Below are positions 1 to 8,418 of a stretch of 64,000 nucleotides of DNA, one piece after another. The stretch's first letter is position 1, and each line of letters begins with the position of its first letter. Origin of the DNA: Streptomyces avermitilis MA-4680 = NBRC 14893. GTDB taxonomy: Bacteria; Actinomycetota; Actinomycetes; Streptomycetales; Streptomycetaceae. The notes under the pieces were generated by a model, which had not been told where the DNA came from, searched no databases, and was given only the letters and a program-made list of their open reading frames with translations. Position numbers and translations under genes: made by a program. The stretch is from NCBI RefSeq assembly GCF_000009765.2, contig NC_003155.5:2790001-2854000 (forward strand), in the 5' to 3' direction.

Positions 1-202
1 CGGCGACCGCGGCCTGTTCGGCAACTTCATGAAGTCGTTCGCACTGCCGTTCGAGCCGGTACGGCAGTCCGGCTATCTGCGGCTCCTGGACGACCTGGGG
101 CTGGCCCATCCCAAGCCGGTCGGCCACGCCGTGGAGCCGACCCCGGTCGGTCACGTCCCGGCACCCCGGGTCCGCCAGGAGCAGCGGGAGGCCGTGCGAT
201 GA
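1..202 (+). CDS. C-terminal fragment of an unidentified protein (cut by left edge)
   Basis: The reading frame is open from the left edge and ends in TGA overlapping the next start codon (ATGA), so it belongs to the same translationally coupled operon as the flavin reductase. Only the last 66 residues are visible. They have no motif I can name; the tail is rich in Pro, Val and Arg. Given the operon, an amine-forming or N-oxygenating enzyme that uses the adjacent reductase would be plausible, but this is inference from position only. Confidence 0.6.
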   Translation, partial: GDRGLFGNFMKSFALPFEPVRQSGYLRLLDDLGLAHPKPVGHAVEPTPVGHVPAPRVRQEQREAVR

Positions 203-753
203 GCACCGCCACCGAAGTACGTGCCCCGCGGCGTCCCGTACGCCAGGACCCGGTCGAGCGCCGGCGGGCGCTGTACCACCTGGCGTCCCCGGTGTCGGTG
301 CTGACGGTCGGCCCCGAGGAGCGGCTGCACGGCACCACGGCGAGCACCGTCACGCTGGTGTCGCGCGAGCCCCTGCTGGTGGGGGTCGTGCTGCGGGCGG
401 GTTCGTCCTTCGCGCGGCTCGCCGCCGCCGAGGGGCGGTTCGCGATCAACGTCCTCAGCGACGAACAGGCCGTGGTGGCACGCCACTTCGCGGACAGCGG
501 CCGCCCCGACGGCAGCGAGCAGTTCGCGGGCCTCGCGTGGACGGCGGACTCGTACGCGCACGCTCCGCTGATCGCGGGGGCGCTCGCCCACTACACCTGC
601 CGGTTCCACTCCGCGCACGCGGCGGGCGACAGCGAGCTGCTGCTCGGCCATGTCGTCCGGGCCAGGACCGGCGACGGCCTTCCTCTGTTCAGCTACGCCG
701 GCGGGCTGTTCGCCGGTTCCCTGCGCCCCGCGAAGGAGGCGGCCGCGTCATGA
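199..753 (+). CDS. NAD(P)H:flavin reductase (flavin-reductase-like domain, VlmR type)
   Basis: This 184-residue protein has the split-barrel flavin reductase fold: a DPVERRRAL start, the TTASTVTLVSREPLLVGV flavin-binding stretch near residues 48-65, and a GRFAINVLS segment near 80-90. Proteins of this family reduce free FMN or FAD and pass it to a two-component monooxygenase. In valanimycin biosynthesis VlmR supplies FADH2 to the amine N-hydroxylase VlmH. No N-hydroxylase is visible here, so its partner is probably encoded just left of the window. The start and stop both overlap neighbouring genes by ATGA, indicating translational coupling with the fragment upstream and the di-iron gene downstream. 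Confidence 0.85.
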   Translation: MSTATEVRAPRRPVRQDPVERRRALYHLASPVSVLTVGPEERLHGTTASTVTLVSREPLLVGVVLRAGSSFARLAAAEGRFAINVLSDEQAVVARHFADSGRPDGSEQFAGLAWTADSYAHAPLIAGALAHYTCRFHSAHAAGDSELLLGHVVRARTGDGLPLFSYAGGLFAGSLRPAKEAAAS

Positions 754-1733
754 CCGGTTCTGTGGCACCCGAGGCCGACTGGGACAAGGCTCCCGGTCTG
801 CTCGACGGCGCGAAGGATCTCACCCTCGGGCCCGAGGAGTGCAACCTCGCCTACTGGTTCACCTCGGTGGCGCAGGGCACGCTGCGCGACCGGGGCGAGA
901 CCGGGCACCATGTGAACGCCACCGTGCCCGCGTTCCTGAAGGAGCCGGGGCCGCTGCGCGACGCCCTGGTGCTGGAGTTCGGCTTCCGCGGCCTGTCGGA
1001 GGAGATCGCGACGCGGCTGCTCGGCCACTATGTCGCGATCGCCCCCGGCGTCCCCGAACTGGAGTTCTACGCCACTCAGTTGATCGACGAGGCGCGGCAC
1101 GCCCGGGTCTTCCGCAATCACCTGGTGGAGCTGGGCATGCCTGCCGGGACGCTCCTCAAGGACATCGACGAGATGGCCGCGGACTACCGCAAGCGGGTCC
1201 TGGACCCGGTCGTGGACTTCACCCTCGACATCGTCCGCGACCAGGCCGACTTCCCCGGCGGCGTCGCCGTGTTCGCCATCGTCATCGAGGGTGCGCTCGC
1301 CCCGGCGGCCGAGCTGAGCGAGCGCAAGTGGACCCCGCTGTCGCCGGCCACCGGCGAGATCTCGCGCGGCACCGCCATCGACGAGATCCGGCATCTGACG
1401 GTGGCCAGCACGATCCTGCGCGACCACGCGGTCGAGCACCCCGAATACCGCCCGCGCCTCCTGGAGATCCTGCGGGCCGGCGTGCGGCTGTGGGACGAGA
1501 TCCCCGACCGTGAGTTCGTCATCCACCGCGAGGAACTCTTCCAGGAGGGCATGGCCCAGCACGCCGACAAGATCGGCGACTACGAGATCTGGCCGGGCGT
1601 CCGGATGCTCGACACCACGCCGGAGCAGCGCTACGACATGGCCGAGCGCTGGACCGACGAGATGGCCGAGTCGCGGATGGCGTACATGGGCCTGCCCCTG
1701 GACGTCCTCAGCAGTCCGGAGGCCGGCACATGA
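750..1733 (+). CDS. Ferritin-like non-haem di-iron oxygenase, VlmB/azoxy-synthase-like
   Basis: The 327-residue all-helical protein carries two EXXH metal motifs typical of ferritin-like di-iron oxygenases: DEARH near residue 113 and DEIRH near residue 211, with further Glu residues in the preceding helices (LSEEIATR, VIEGALAP). It resembles the VlmB group. From memory of published work, VlmB acts after a membrane-bound hydrazine synthase and oxidises the hydrazine to the azoxy group in valanimycin. Together with the SerRS, the seryl transferase and the flavin reductase, this is the main evidence for an azoxy-type pathway. ATGA overlaps on both sides place it in the middle of a coupled operon. 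The alternative is an AurF-type N-oxygenase; I favour VlmB because of the gene set. Confidence 0.75.
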   Translation: MTGSVAPEADWDKAPGLLDGAKDLTLGPEECNLAYWFTSVAQGTLRDRGETGHHVNATVPAFLKEPGPLRDALVLEFGFRGLSEEIATRLLGHYVAIAPGVPELEFYATQLIDEARHARVFRNHLVELGMPAGTLLKDIDEMAADYRKRVLDPVVDFTLDIVRDQADFPGGVAVFAIVIEGALAPAAELSERKWTPLSPATGEISRGTAIDEIRHLTVASTILRDHAVEHPEYRPRLLEILRAGVRLWDEIPDREFVIHREELFQEGMAQHADKIGDYEIWPGVRMLDTTPEQRYDMAERWTDEMAESRMAYMGLPLDVLSSPEAGT

Positions 1734-2737
1734 GCGGCGGACGCGCGGCGGTGATCACCGGGATCGGGGGCTATGTGCCTCCCGATCTGGTGACCAACGA
1801 CGATCTGGCCCAGCGGCTCGACACCTCCGACGCGTGGATCCGCTCGCGCACCGGGATCGCCGAGCGGCATGTGATCGCGCCCGGCACCGCGACCTCCGAC
1901 CTGGCGGTGGAGGCCGGACTGCGGGCCCTGAAGTCGGCGGGCGACGAGCACGTGGACGCGGTCGTCCTGGCCACCACGACGCCCGACCAGCCCTGCCCGG
2001 CGACCGCCCCGCAGGTGGCCGCACGGCTGGGACTCGGGCAGGTGCCGGCGTTCGACGTGGCCGCCGTCTGCTCCGGCTTCCTGTTCGGCCTCGCCACCGC
2101 GTCCGGGCTGATCGCGGCCGGGGTGGCGGACAAGGTCCTGCTGGTCGCCGCCGACGCGTTCACCACGATCATCAACCCCGAGGACCGCACCACGGCCGTC
2201 ATCTTCGCGGACGGCGCGGGCGCGGTGGTGCTGCGCGCGGGCGCCGCCGACGAGCCGGGGGCCGTCGGCCCGCTGGTGCTCGGCAGCGACGGCGAGCTGA
2301 GCCATCTCATCGAGGTGCCGGCGGGCGGCTCGCGCCAGCGCTCGTCCGGCCCCACGACCGACCCGGACGACCAGTACTTCCGGATGCTCGGCCGGGACAC
2401 CTACCGGCACGCGGTGGAGCGGATGACCGATGCGTCCCAGCGGGCGGCCGAACTGGCCGACTGGCGGATCGACGACGTCGACCGGTTCGCGGCGCACCAG
2501 GCCAACGCCCGCATCCTCGACTCGGTCGCGGAACGTCTCGGGGTCCCCGCCGAACGGCAGTTGACCAACATCGCCCGGGTCGGCAACACCGGCGCCGCCT
2601 CGATCCCGCTGCTTCTGTCGCAGGCGGCCGCGGCCGGCCGGCTCGGCGCCGGGCACCGGGTGCTCCTGACCGCGTTCGGCGGGGGCCTGTCCTGGGGCGC
2701 GGGGACTCTGGTCTGGCCGGAGGTCCAGCCGGTCTGA
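1730..2737 (+). CDS. 3-oxoacyl-ACP synthase III (KAS III, FabH-like)
   Basis: The 335-residue protein has the full KAS III catalytic triad: Cys in AAVCSGF near residue 112, His in AAHQAN near residue 254, and Asn in GNTGAAS near residue 284. The N-terminal SRTGIAERH motif is also typical. It would start an acyl chain by condensing an acyl-CoA with malonyl-ACP. It overlaps the di-iron gene by ATGA and is followed by its own ACP and KAS II, so it is a pathway copy rather than the housekeeping fabH, which usually sits next to fabD. It suggests that the alkyl part of the product is built de novo on the adjacent ACP. Confidence 0.92.
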   Translation: MSGGRAAVITGIGGYVPPDLVTNDDLAQRLDTSDAWIRSRTGIAERHVIAPGTATSDLAVEAGLRALKSAGDEHVDAVVLATTTPDQPCPATAPQVAARLGLGQVPAFDVAAVCSGFLFGLATASGLIAAGVADKVLLVAADAFTTIINPEDRTTAVIFADGAGAVVLRAGAADEPGAVGPLVLGSDGELSHLIEVPAGGSRQRSSGPTTDPDDQYFRMLGRDTYRHAVERMTDASQRAAELADWRIDDVDRFAAHQANARILDSVAERLGVPAERQLTNIARVGNTGAASIPLLLSQAAAAGRLGAGHRVLLTAFGGGLSWGAGTLVWPEVQPV

Positions 2738-2842
2738 CGGACCATCACCTACCAACTCCTGTGTGCAGTACGCCAGTCCGTACGCGTTCGCGTACATCCG
2801 TCACGTACGCCGGTTTCGCGTACGCCATCGAAAGGAACCGAC

Positions 2843-3073
2843 ATGCTGGAGCAGCTCAAGGAAATCCTGTCCAACAAGCTCAAGGTGTCGCCCGAGGCCA
2901 TCACCCCGGAGGCCACCCGGGAGGACATCGAGCTGGACTCGCTGGCCGTGGTGGAGCTGTCGCTGCTGCTCAAGTCCGAACTGGACCTGGACGTCAGCGA
3001 CGACGACCTCCTGGAAGCCGAGACCGTGGCCGACATGGTCCGGCTCATGGAGGAGCGGAGCGCGAAGGTCTGA
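2843..3073 (+). CDS. Acyl carrier protein
   Basis: The 76-residue acidic protein has the phosphopantetheine attachment site in LDSLAV, with Ser at residue 33, and the usual four-helix ACP pattern. A clear AGGAACC ribosome binding site precedes the ATG. The 105-bp gap from the KAS III gene contains several CGTACGC-type repeats and no coding sequence. Its stop overlaps the KAS II start (TGATG), so the two are translated together. It would carry the growing fatty chain for the pathway. Confidence 0.95.
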   Translation: MLEQLKEILSNKLKVSPEAITPEATREDIELDSLAVVELSLLLKSELDLDVSDDDLLEAETVADMVRLMEERSAKV

Positions 3074-4293
3074 TGGCCGGCATGGACATCGCCGTCACCG
3101 GGCTCGGCCTGGTCACCCCGGGCGGTATCGGGGTCGGGCCCAGCTGGGCGGCGGTCTGCGACGGCAGGCCGGCCGCCGCCCTCGATCCGGTGCTGGCGGA
3201 CAATCCCGTACGTATCTCCTGCCGGGTGCCCGACTTCGACCCGGAGCAACTGCTCAGCGCACGACGGGCGCACCGCCTGGACAGGTTCGTGCAGTTCGCT
3301 CTGGTCGCCGCCCATGAGGCGGTGGCCGACGCCGGTCTCGACCCGACCACCTGGGACGGGGCTCGGGTCGGTGTGGTGCTGGGCTGCGCGGACGGCGGTC
3401 CCGGCACGGTCGAGGAGCAGCACCGGGTGCTGCTGGAGCAGGGCGCCGACCGGGTGTCCCCGCTGCTGCTGCCCATGCAGCTGCCGAACATGCTGGCCGG
3501 TCAGACGGCCATCGAGTTCGGGGCGACCGGGCCCAACCTGGTGGTGGCCACGGCCTGCGCTTCGGGCGCGACCGCCATCGGCACGGCCCGGGACCTGCTC
3601 GCGCTCGGCCGCTGCGACGTGGTCCTGGCGGGCGGCAGCGAGGCGATGATCACTCCGCTGGTCATGGCCGGCTTCGCCCAGATGGGCGCGCTGTCGCGGC
3701 GCGAGGACGACCCGGCGTCGGCGTCGCGTCCCTTCGACGCCGACCGGGACGGCTTCGTCGCCGGTGAGGGCGCCGGGATCCTCGTCATGGAACGTGTCGA
3801 GGACGCCCGGGCCCGCGGTGCGCACATCCACGGCCGGATCATCGGCTACGGGGCCACCGCGGACGCCCACCACATGACGTCGCCGCACCCGGACGGCGCC
3901 GGCATCGAGGCGGCGGTCCGCGCGGCTCTCGCCGACGCCGGCGCGGACCCGGACGACGTGCAGCACGTGAACGCCCACGGCACGTCGACGCCGCTCAACG
4001 ATCTGGCCGAGGCACGCATGATCCAGCGGACCCTGCAGGGCGACCCGCTGGTCACCTCGACGAAGGGAGTCACCGGACATCTGCTCGGCGCGGCCGGCGC
4101 GGTCGAGGCCGCGTTCGCCCTGCTGAGCATCGAGCACGAGATGGTTCCGCCGATCGCGGGCCTGTGCATCCCCGATCCCCGGATCGACATCAAGCTCGCC
4201 CAGTCGGCCACGTCGATGCCGATCGACCTCGCGCTCAGCAATTCGTGCGGGTTCGGCGGCCAGAACACGGCGCTTGCGATCGCTCCGGCCTGA
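3073..4293 (+). CDS. 3-oxoacyl-ACP synthase II (KAS II, FabF-like)
   Basis: The 406-residue condensing enzyme has the intact Cys-His-His set: Cys in ATACASGA near residue 162, His in NAHGTSTP near 302, and His in TGHLLGAAGA near 337. It is therefore a catalytically competent chain-extending enzyme and not a KS-beta chain-length factor. With the ACP and KAS III just upstream and an enoyl reductase further right, it forms a minimal dedicated fatty acid synthase lacking only a ketoreductase and dehydratase, which may come from primary metabolism. A strong hairpin follows 55 bp after the stop codon. Confidence 0.93.
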   Translation: MAGMDIAVTGLGLVTPGGIGVGPSWAAVCDGRPAAALDPVLADNPVRISCRVPDFDPEQLLSARRAHRLDRFVQFALVAAHEAVADAGLDPTTWDGARVGVVLGCADGGPGTVEEQHRVLLEQGADRVSPLLLPMQLPNMLAGQTAIEFGATGPNLVVATACASGATAIGTARDLLALGRCDVVLAGGSEAMITPLVMAGFAQMGALSRREDDPASASRPFDADRDGFVAGEGAGILVMERVEDARARGAHIHGRIIGYGATADAHHMTSPHPDGAGIEAAVRAALADAGADPDDVQHVNAHGTSTPLNDLAEARMIQRTLQGDPLVTSTKGVTGHLLGAAGAVEAAFALLSIEHEMVPPIAGLCIPDPRIDIKLAQSATSMPIDLALSNSCGFGGQNTALAIAPA

Positions 4294-4347
4294 CGGCCGG
4301 GCCGGTCGCGGGCCGTCCCGGCGGGCGCTACCGAGGCACCACTTGTG

Positions 4348-4376
4348 GGGGCGGACGGCTCCGGGCCGTCCGCCCC
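4348..4376 (+). terminator. Hairpin terminator after the KAS II gene
   Basis: A perfect 11-bp GC-rich stem (GGGGCGGACGG paired with CCGTCCGCCCC) around a 7-nt loop lies between the KAS II stop and the permease start. There is no U tract, as is usual in Streptomyces. It may separate the fatty acid operon from the permease-SerRS operon or only attenuate readthrough. Confidence 0.6.
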
Positions 4377-4443
4377 GACCGGCTGTTCGCGGCACCCGCG
4401 GCACCCACTTTCTCGCACCCCCTCCCCTCCCGCTGGAGTCCCC

Positions 4444-5964
4444 ATGTCCAAGATCGGTTCACCGCCGACGGATCGCCGGACGGTCGCCGTGACCGCCCCG
4501 CCCGGACGGCTCGACACCCGGCACATCCTCTTCCTCATCGTCGCGGCGGCCGCCCCGCTGTCCGCGATGGTCGGCACCGTGCCGCTCGCGTTCGCCTTCG
4601 GCAACGGCGCGGGCGTCCCGGCCGCCTTCCTCTTCGCCGGGGTCACCCTGCTGTGCTTCTCGGTGGGGTACGCCGTCAGCGTCCGCCGCACCGGCGGCAG
4701 TGGCGGCTTCTACGCCTCCGTCGCCGACGGCCTCGGCCGGCCGCCCGCCGTCGCCGCGGGCTTCGTCGCCCTGCTCGCGTACAACTGCGCCACCATCGGG
4801 CTGGCCGGTGCGCTCGGCTACTTCACCCAACTCGTCCTGGCCGCGCACGGGTTCACCGTCTCCTGGCAGTGGTGCGCCGCCGTCGGCCTGCTCGCGGTCG
4901 CCGTGCTCGGCTACCGCGAGATCGCCCTCAGCGCCCGTGTGCTCGCCCTGCTGATGCTGGGCGAGATCGGCGTGCTGGCCGCCCTGGACGTGGCGATCCT
5001 GGTGCGGCACGGCCTGTCCGCGCTGCCCACGGCCTCGTTCTCCCCGCACACGGCGACCGGCCCGGGCCTGGGCGTGGCGCTGATGTTCGCGTTCGTCTCC
5101 TTCATCGGCTTCGAGTCGGCGGCCCTGTACGGCAAGGAGGCCAGGGACCCGCAGCGCAGCGTCCCGCGCGCCACGTACGCCGCGGTCGTCCTGATCGCCG
5201 GCTTCTACGCCCTCACCAGCTGGCTCGCGGTGGGCGCCGTCGGCACCGGCAAGGTGCGCGAGGTCGCCACCCGGCAGATGGGCGACCTGTTCTTCGTCCT
5301 CGGCGACGACTTCCTCGGCAAGGCCGGCAGCACGGGCCTGCAGATCCTGCTGTGCACCAGCCTGTTCGCCGCCACGCTGGCCCTGCACAGCGCCGCCAAC
5401 CGGTATGCGCAGGTGCTCGCGGAGGACGGTCTGCTGCCCGCCTCGCTGGGCGCCGAGCACCCGAGGCACCGCTCCCCGCACCGGGCGAGCGTCGCACAGA
5501 GCGTCCTGACGGCCCTGGTCGTCGGCGGTTTCGCGGTCGCCGGCCTGGACCCGTACGCCGATCTGACCACCAGCATGCTGGGTCTTGGCACCCTGGGCAT
5601 CGTCGTCCTCCAGGCGTTGGCCGCCCTGTCCGTCCTCGGCCTGCGGCTGCGGCGGCCGGGCGGCAGGGCGCACTGGTGGCGGGAGCTGGTCGCACCGCTG
5701 CTCGGCTTCGCGGGACTCGCCGTCTCCGTGTGGCTGGTGGTCGGCAACTTCGACATGCTCACCGGCTCCCCCGACCCGCTGATCGCCCGCCTCCCGTGGC
5801 TGCTCGTCGCGGTGGCCGCCCTCGGCCTCGGGTACGCGGCCTGGCTGCGCGCCGCCCGCCCGGGCCGCTACCGCCTGCTGGGCACCCGCCACCTCACCAC
5901 GTCCGACGAGCCCCCGGCCACCGCCGTCCCCACCTCAGGAGTCCGTCATGCACGATCCCAGTGA
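4444..5964 (+). CDS. APC-family amino acid permease
   Basis: The 506-residue protein has about 12 hydrophobic segments beginning near residue 28 and the APC signatures GGSGGFYASVADGLG near residue 81 and SFIGFESAALYGKEARDPQRS near 218. The start is an ATG after an 80-residue Pro/Gly-rich non-coding stretch. It overlaps the SerRS gene by 17 bp and the pair is probably co-transcribed. As I recall, the valanimycin cluster also holds an amino acid permease, so serine uptake for the SerRS or transport of a pathway compound are reasonable roles. The substrate cannot be read from sequence. Confidence 0.85.
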   Translation: MSKIGSPPTDRRTVAVTAPPGRLDTRHILFLIVAAAAPLSAMVGTVPLAFAFGNGAGVPAAFLFAGVTLLCFSVGYAVSVRRTGGSGGFYASVADGLGRPPAVAAGFVALLAYNCATIGLAGALGYFTQLVLAAHGFTVSWQWCAAVGLLAVAVLGYREIALSARVLALLMLGEIGVLAALDVAILVRHGLSALPTASFSPHTATGPGLGVALMFAFVSFIGFESAALYGKEARDPQRSVPRATYAAVVLIAGFYALTSWLAVGAVGTGKVREVATRQMGDLFFVLGDDFLGKAGSTGLQILLCTSLFAATLALHSAANRYAQVLAEDGLLPASLGAEHPRHRSPHRASVAQSVLTALVVGGFAVAGLDPYADLTTSMLGLGTLGIVVLQALAALSVLGLRLRRPGGRAHWWRELVAPLLGFAGLAVSVWLVVGNFDMLTGSPDPLIARLPWLLVAVAALGLGYAAWLRAARPGRYRLLGTRHLTTSDEPPATAVPTSGVRHARSQ

Positions 5965-7231
5965 GCTGCTCGAAGACGGGCCGGCCGCCGTACGGCGGCT
6001 GGCCCGTCGCCGCTACGACCTCGACCTGGCCGCGCTGGAGAAGGCGGTGCGCCGCCGGTCCGAGGCGCAGGCCGAGGTGACCCGGCTGCGCACCGAGCTG
6101 AACCGCACCTCGCGGGCGCGCGGACGCTCGGGGCCGCCCTCGGAGGAGGAGAAGGAGGCCGCCCGCGCGCTGCGCGCGGATGTGCAGCAGGCGGAGGCCA
6201 CGGCCCGCACCGCGGGACACGACCTCACCGAGCTGCTGCTCGGCATCCCCAACGTCCCCCTGGACTCGGTGCCGGACGGCGACACCGACCAGGAGGCGGT
6301 GGAGGTCCGCCGCTGGGGCCGGCCGCCGCACGACGCCGGCACCGACGCCCGGCACCACTCCGACATCGGCGAGTCACTCGGCATCCTGGACGGCCCGGCG
6401 GCCGCCAAGCTCTCCGGGTCCCGCTTCAGCGTCGGCCGCGGCGCCGGCGCCCGGCTGGAGCGGGCGCTGGCCGATTTCTTCCTCGACCTGCACACCGGCG
6501 AGCACGGCTACACGGAGTACTCCGTCCCGTTCCTCGTCAACCGCGACACCATGACCGGCACCGGTCAGCTCCCCAAGTTCGAGGACGATCTGTTCCGCAC
6601 CCAGGTCGGCGACCGGGAACTGTTCCTGATCCCCACCGCCGAGGTGCCGCTCACCAACCTGGTGGCCCAGCAGCTCCTGGACGCCCGCGCCCTGCCGTAC
6701 GCCTTCACCGCGCGTACCCCCTGCTTCCGCGCCGAGGCGGGGGCGTACGGGCGCGACACCCGGGGGATCCTGCGCCTGCACCAGTTCGAGAAGGTGGAGC
6801 TGGTCCGCGTCTGCGCCCCCGAGGACGCACCGGCGCAGCTGGAGCTCATGGTGGGGCACGCCGAGGAGTGCCTGCGCCGCCTCGAACTCTCCTACCGCGT
6901 GGTCCAGTTGCCCGCGGGCGACCTCGGCTTCTCGGCCCGGATGACGTACGACATCGAGGTGTGGCTGCCGGGCAGCGACGCCTACCGCGAGATCTCCTCG
7001 GTCTCCGACTGCGGCACCTTCCAGGCCCGCCGCGCCGACATCCGTCACAAGCGGGCCGACGGCCGCAAGGCCCCGGCCGCCACCCTCAACGGCTCGGCGC
7101 TGCCCATCGGCCGCACCGTCGCCGCCCTGCTGGAACAGGGGGTGCGGGAGGACGGCTCGGTGCTGCTGCCCGAGGCCCTCGTCCCGTACACCGGTTTCCG
7201 CCGGATCCTGCCGGGCGGGGCAACCGCGTAG
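5948..7231 (+). CDS. Cluster-encoded seryl-tRNA synthetase (VlmL-like)
   Basis: The 427-residue class II synthetase has an N-terminal antiparallel coiled-coil arm near residues 25-100, used by SerRS to grip the long variable arm of tRNA-Ser, and a C-terminal core with motif 2 (FRAEAGAYGRDTRG) and motif 3 (NGSALPIGRT). Motif 3 usually reads NGSGLAVGRT, so there is a Gly to Ala change next to the conserved Arg. SerRS does not contact the anticodon. Being inside a cluster with a DUF2156 transferase, it matches VlmL, which makes Ser-tRNA for seryl transfer onto a hydroxylamine. An AGGAGTCC ribosome binding site lies inside the permease gene. A housekeeping serS should exist elsewhere in the genome. 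Confidence 0.93.
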   Translation: MHDPSELLEDGPAAVRRLARRRYDLDLAALEKAVRRRSEAQAEVTRLRTELNRTSRARGRSGPPSEEEKEAARALRADVQQAEATARTAGHDLTELLLGIPNVPLDSVPDGDTDQEAVEVRRWGRPPHDAGTDARHHSDIGESLGILDGPAAAKLSGSRFSVGRGAGARLERALADFFLDLHTGEHGYTEYSVPFLVNRDTMTGTGQLPKFEDDLFRTQVGDRELFLIPTAEVPLTNLVAQQLLDARALPYAFTARTPCFRAEAGAYGRDTRGILRLHQFEKVELVRVCAPEDAPAQLELMVGHAEECLRRLELSYRVVQLPAGDLGFSARMTYDIEVWLPGSDAYREISSVSDCGTFQARRADIRHKRADGRKAPAATLNGSALPIGRTVAALLEQGVREDGSVLLPEALVPYTGFRRILPGGATA

Positions 7232-7257
7232 TACTCGCGCGGCGACCGCACGACAAA

Positions 7258-7294
7258 GGGCGGGAGTCCGGGGCCGGTCCCCGGACTCCCGCCC
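7258..7294. terminator. Bidirectional terminator between SerRS and enoyl reductase genes
   Basis: A perfect 16-bp stem with a 5-nt loop (CCGGT) lies in the 79-bp gap between two convergent genes. Its symmetry lets it serve both strands. Confidence 0.8.
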
Positions 7295-7310
7295 TCGGGC
7301 GTGTCCGCCC

Positions 7311-8093
7311 TCACGCCCCCATCATGTGCACTCCGCCGTCCACGTGGACGATCTCGCCGGTGGTGCGCGGGAAGAAGTCGGACAGCAGTGCGACCACTCC
7401 GCGTGCGGCGGGGTCCGGGTCGACGAGGTCCCAGCCGATCGGGGCCCGGTGCTGCCAGACCTCCGCGAGTTCCCCGAAGCCGGGAATCGACTTGGCGGCC
7501 ATGGAGCGCAGCGGACCGGCCGCGACCAGGTTGCAGCGGATGCCGCGGCCGCCCAGGTCGCGGGCGAGATAGCGGCTGGTCGACTCGAGGGCGGCCTTGG
7601 CGACGCCCATCCAGTCGTAGTGCGGCCAGGCGACCGTCGCGTCGAAGGTGAGCCCGACCACCGAACCGCCGCGCCGCTCCAGCAGGGGCAGGCACGCGGT
7701 GGTCAGGGACTTCAGGGAGTACGCCGACACCTGCACGGCCGTCGAGACGTCCGCCCAGTCGCCGTCGAGGAAGGAGAAGGCGCCCTGCGGCCCGTACGCG
7801 ATGGAGTGCACCACCCCGTCGAGACCGTAGTGTTCGTCGGCGCCGTCGACGGACTCGCGGATCCGGTCCGCGAGCGTGTCCAGGTGCGCCTGGTCGGTGA
7901 CGTCCAGCTCGATCACCGGGACCGGCTTGGGCAGCCGGGCGGCGATCCGCTCGATCAGGGAGAGCCGGCCGAAGCCGGTCAGTACGACCTCGGCGCCCTC
8001 CTCCTGCGCGAGCCGGGCGACGTGGAAGGCGATGGACGCCTCCGTGACGACGCCCGTCACCAGGATGCGCTTACCGGCGAGAACTCCGCTCAT
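7311..8093 (-). CDS. Enoyl-ACP reductase, FabI/InhA-like SDR
   Basis: The 260-residue protein is an InhA-like enoyl reductase: the N-terminal [17 protein letters not shown] segment is the atypical FabI dinucleotide-binding loop, followed by the YX6K catalytic pair in YDWMGVAK near residue 160 and a C-terminal [10 protein letters not shown] motif. It reduces the trans-2 double bond in each elongation round. It is the last gene of the leftward operon, with its ATG overlapping the ferredoxin stop (ATGA). It completes the reduction arm of the pathway's fatty chain synthesis. Streptomyces normally carry one fabI paired with fabG, so this is likely a second, pathway-specific copy. Confidence 0.88.
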   Translation of the reverse strand: MSGVLAGKRILVTGVVTEASIAFHVARLAQEEGAEVVLTGFGRLSLIERIAARLPKPVPVIELDVTDQAHLDTLADRIRESVDGADEHYGLDGVVHSIAYGPQGAFSFLDGDWADVSTAVQVSAYSLKSLTTACLPLLERRGGSVVGLTFDATVAWPHYDWMGVAKAALESTSRYLARDLGGRGIRCNLVAAGPLRSMAAKSIPGFGELAEVWQHRAPIGWDLVDPDPAARGVVALLSDFFPRTTGEIVHVDGGVHMMGA

Positions 8094-8416
8094 GACTGCA
8101 CCACTTTCTGCGGCAGGGACCGGACCAGCGGGGAATCGGTGTCGAGGGCACCGAGGGGGGTGCCGCCGCCGGGCGAGCCGAGGGCGTCGAAGAAGTCGGC
8201 GTTGGAGCCGCGGTGGTCGCCCCACTCGGCGGGGACGTCGTCCTCGAAGTAGATGGCCTCCACCGGGCACACCGGTTCACAGGCCCCGCAGTCGACGCAT
8301 TCGTCGGGCTGGATGTAGAGGGCACGCCGGCCCTCGTAGATGCAGTCCACCGGGCATTCGCCGACGCAGGACCGGTCCTTCACATCGACACAAGGCAGAG
8401 CGATGACATAGGTCAT
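8090..8416 (-). CDS. Seven-iron (3Fe-4S/4Fe-4S) bacterial ferredoxin
   Basis: The 108-residue protein starts [11 protein letters not shown] and has the FdxA-type cysteine pattern: CVGECPVDC for the 3Fe-4S side and [11 protein letters not shown] for the 4Fe-4S cluster, with the usual acidic tail containing [10 protein letters not shown]. It would pass electrons to an oxidoreductase. In this operon the candidates are the membrane desaturase-like protein two genes upstream and the di-iron enzyme. A GAGGAG ribosome binding site overlaps the end of the MFS gene, so expression is tied to it. Confidence 0.93.
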   Translation of the reverse strand: MTYVIALPCVDVKDRSCVGECPVDCIYEGRRALYIQPDECVDCGACEPVCPVEAIYFEDDVPAEWGDHRGSNADFFDALGSPGGGTPLGALDTDSPLVRSLPQKVVQS

Positions 8417-8418
8417 CG

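Noticed and set aside
3073..4293. Chain-length factor (KS-beta) of an aromatic polyketide synthase
   Set aside because: The active-site Cys and both His are intact, there is no KS-alpha partner, and the neighbours point to fatty chain synthesis.
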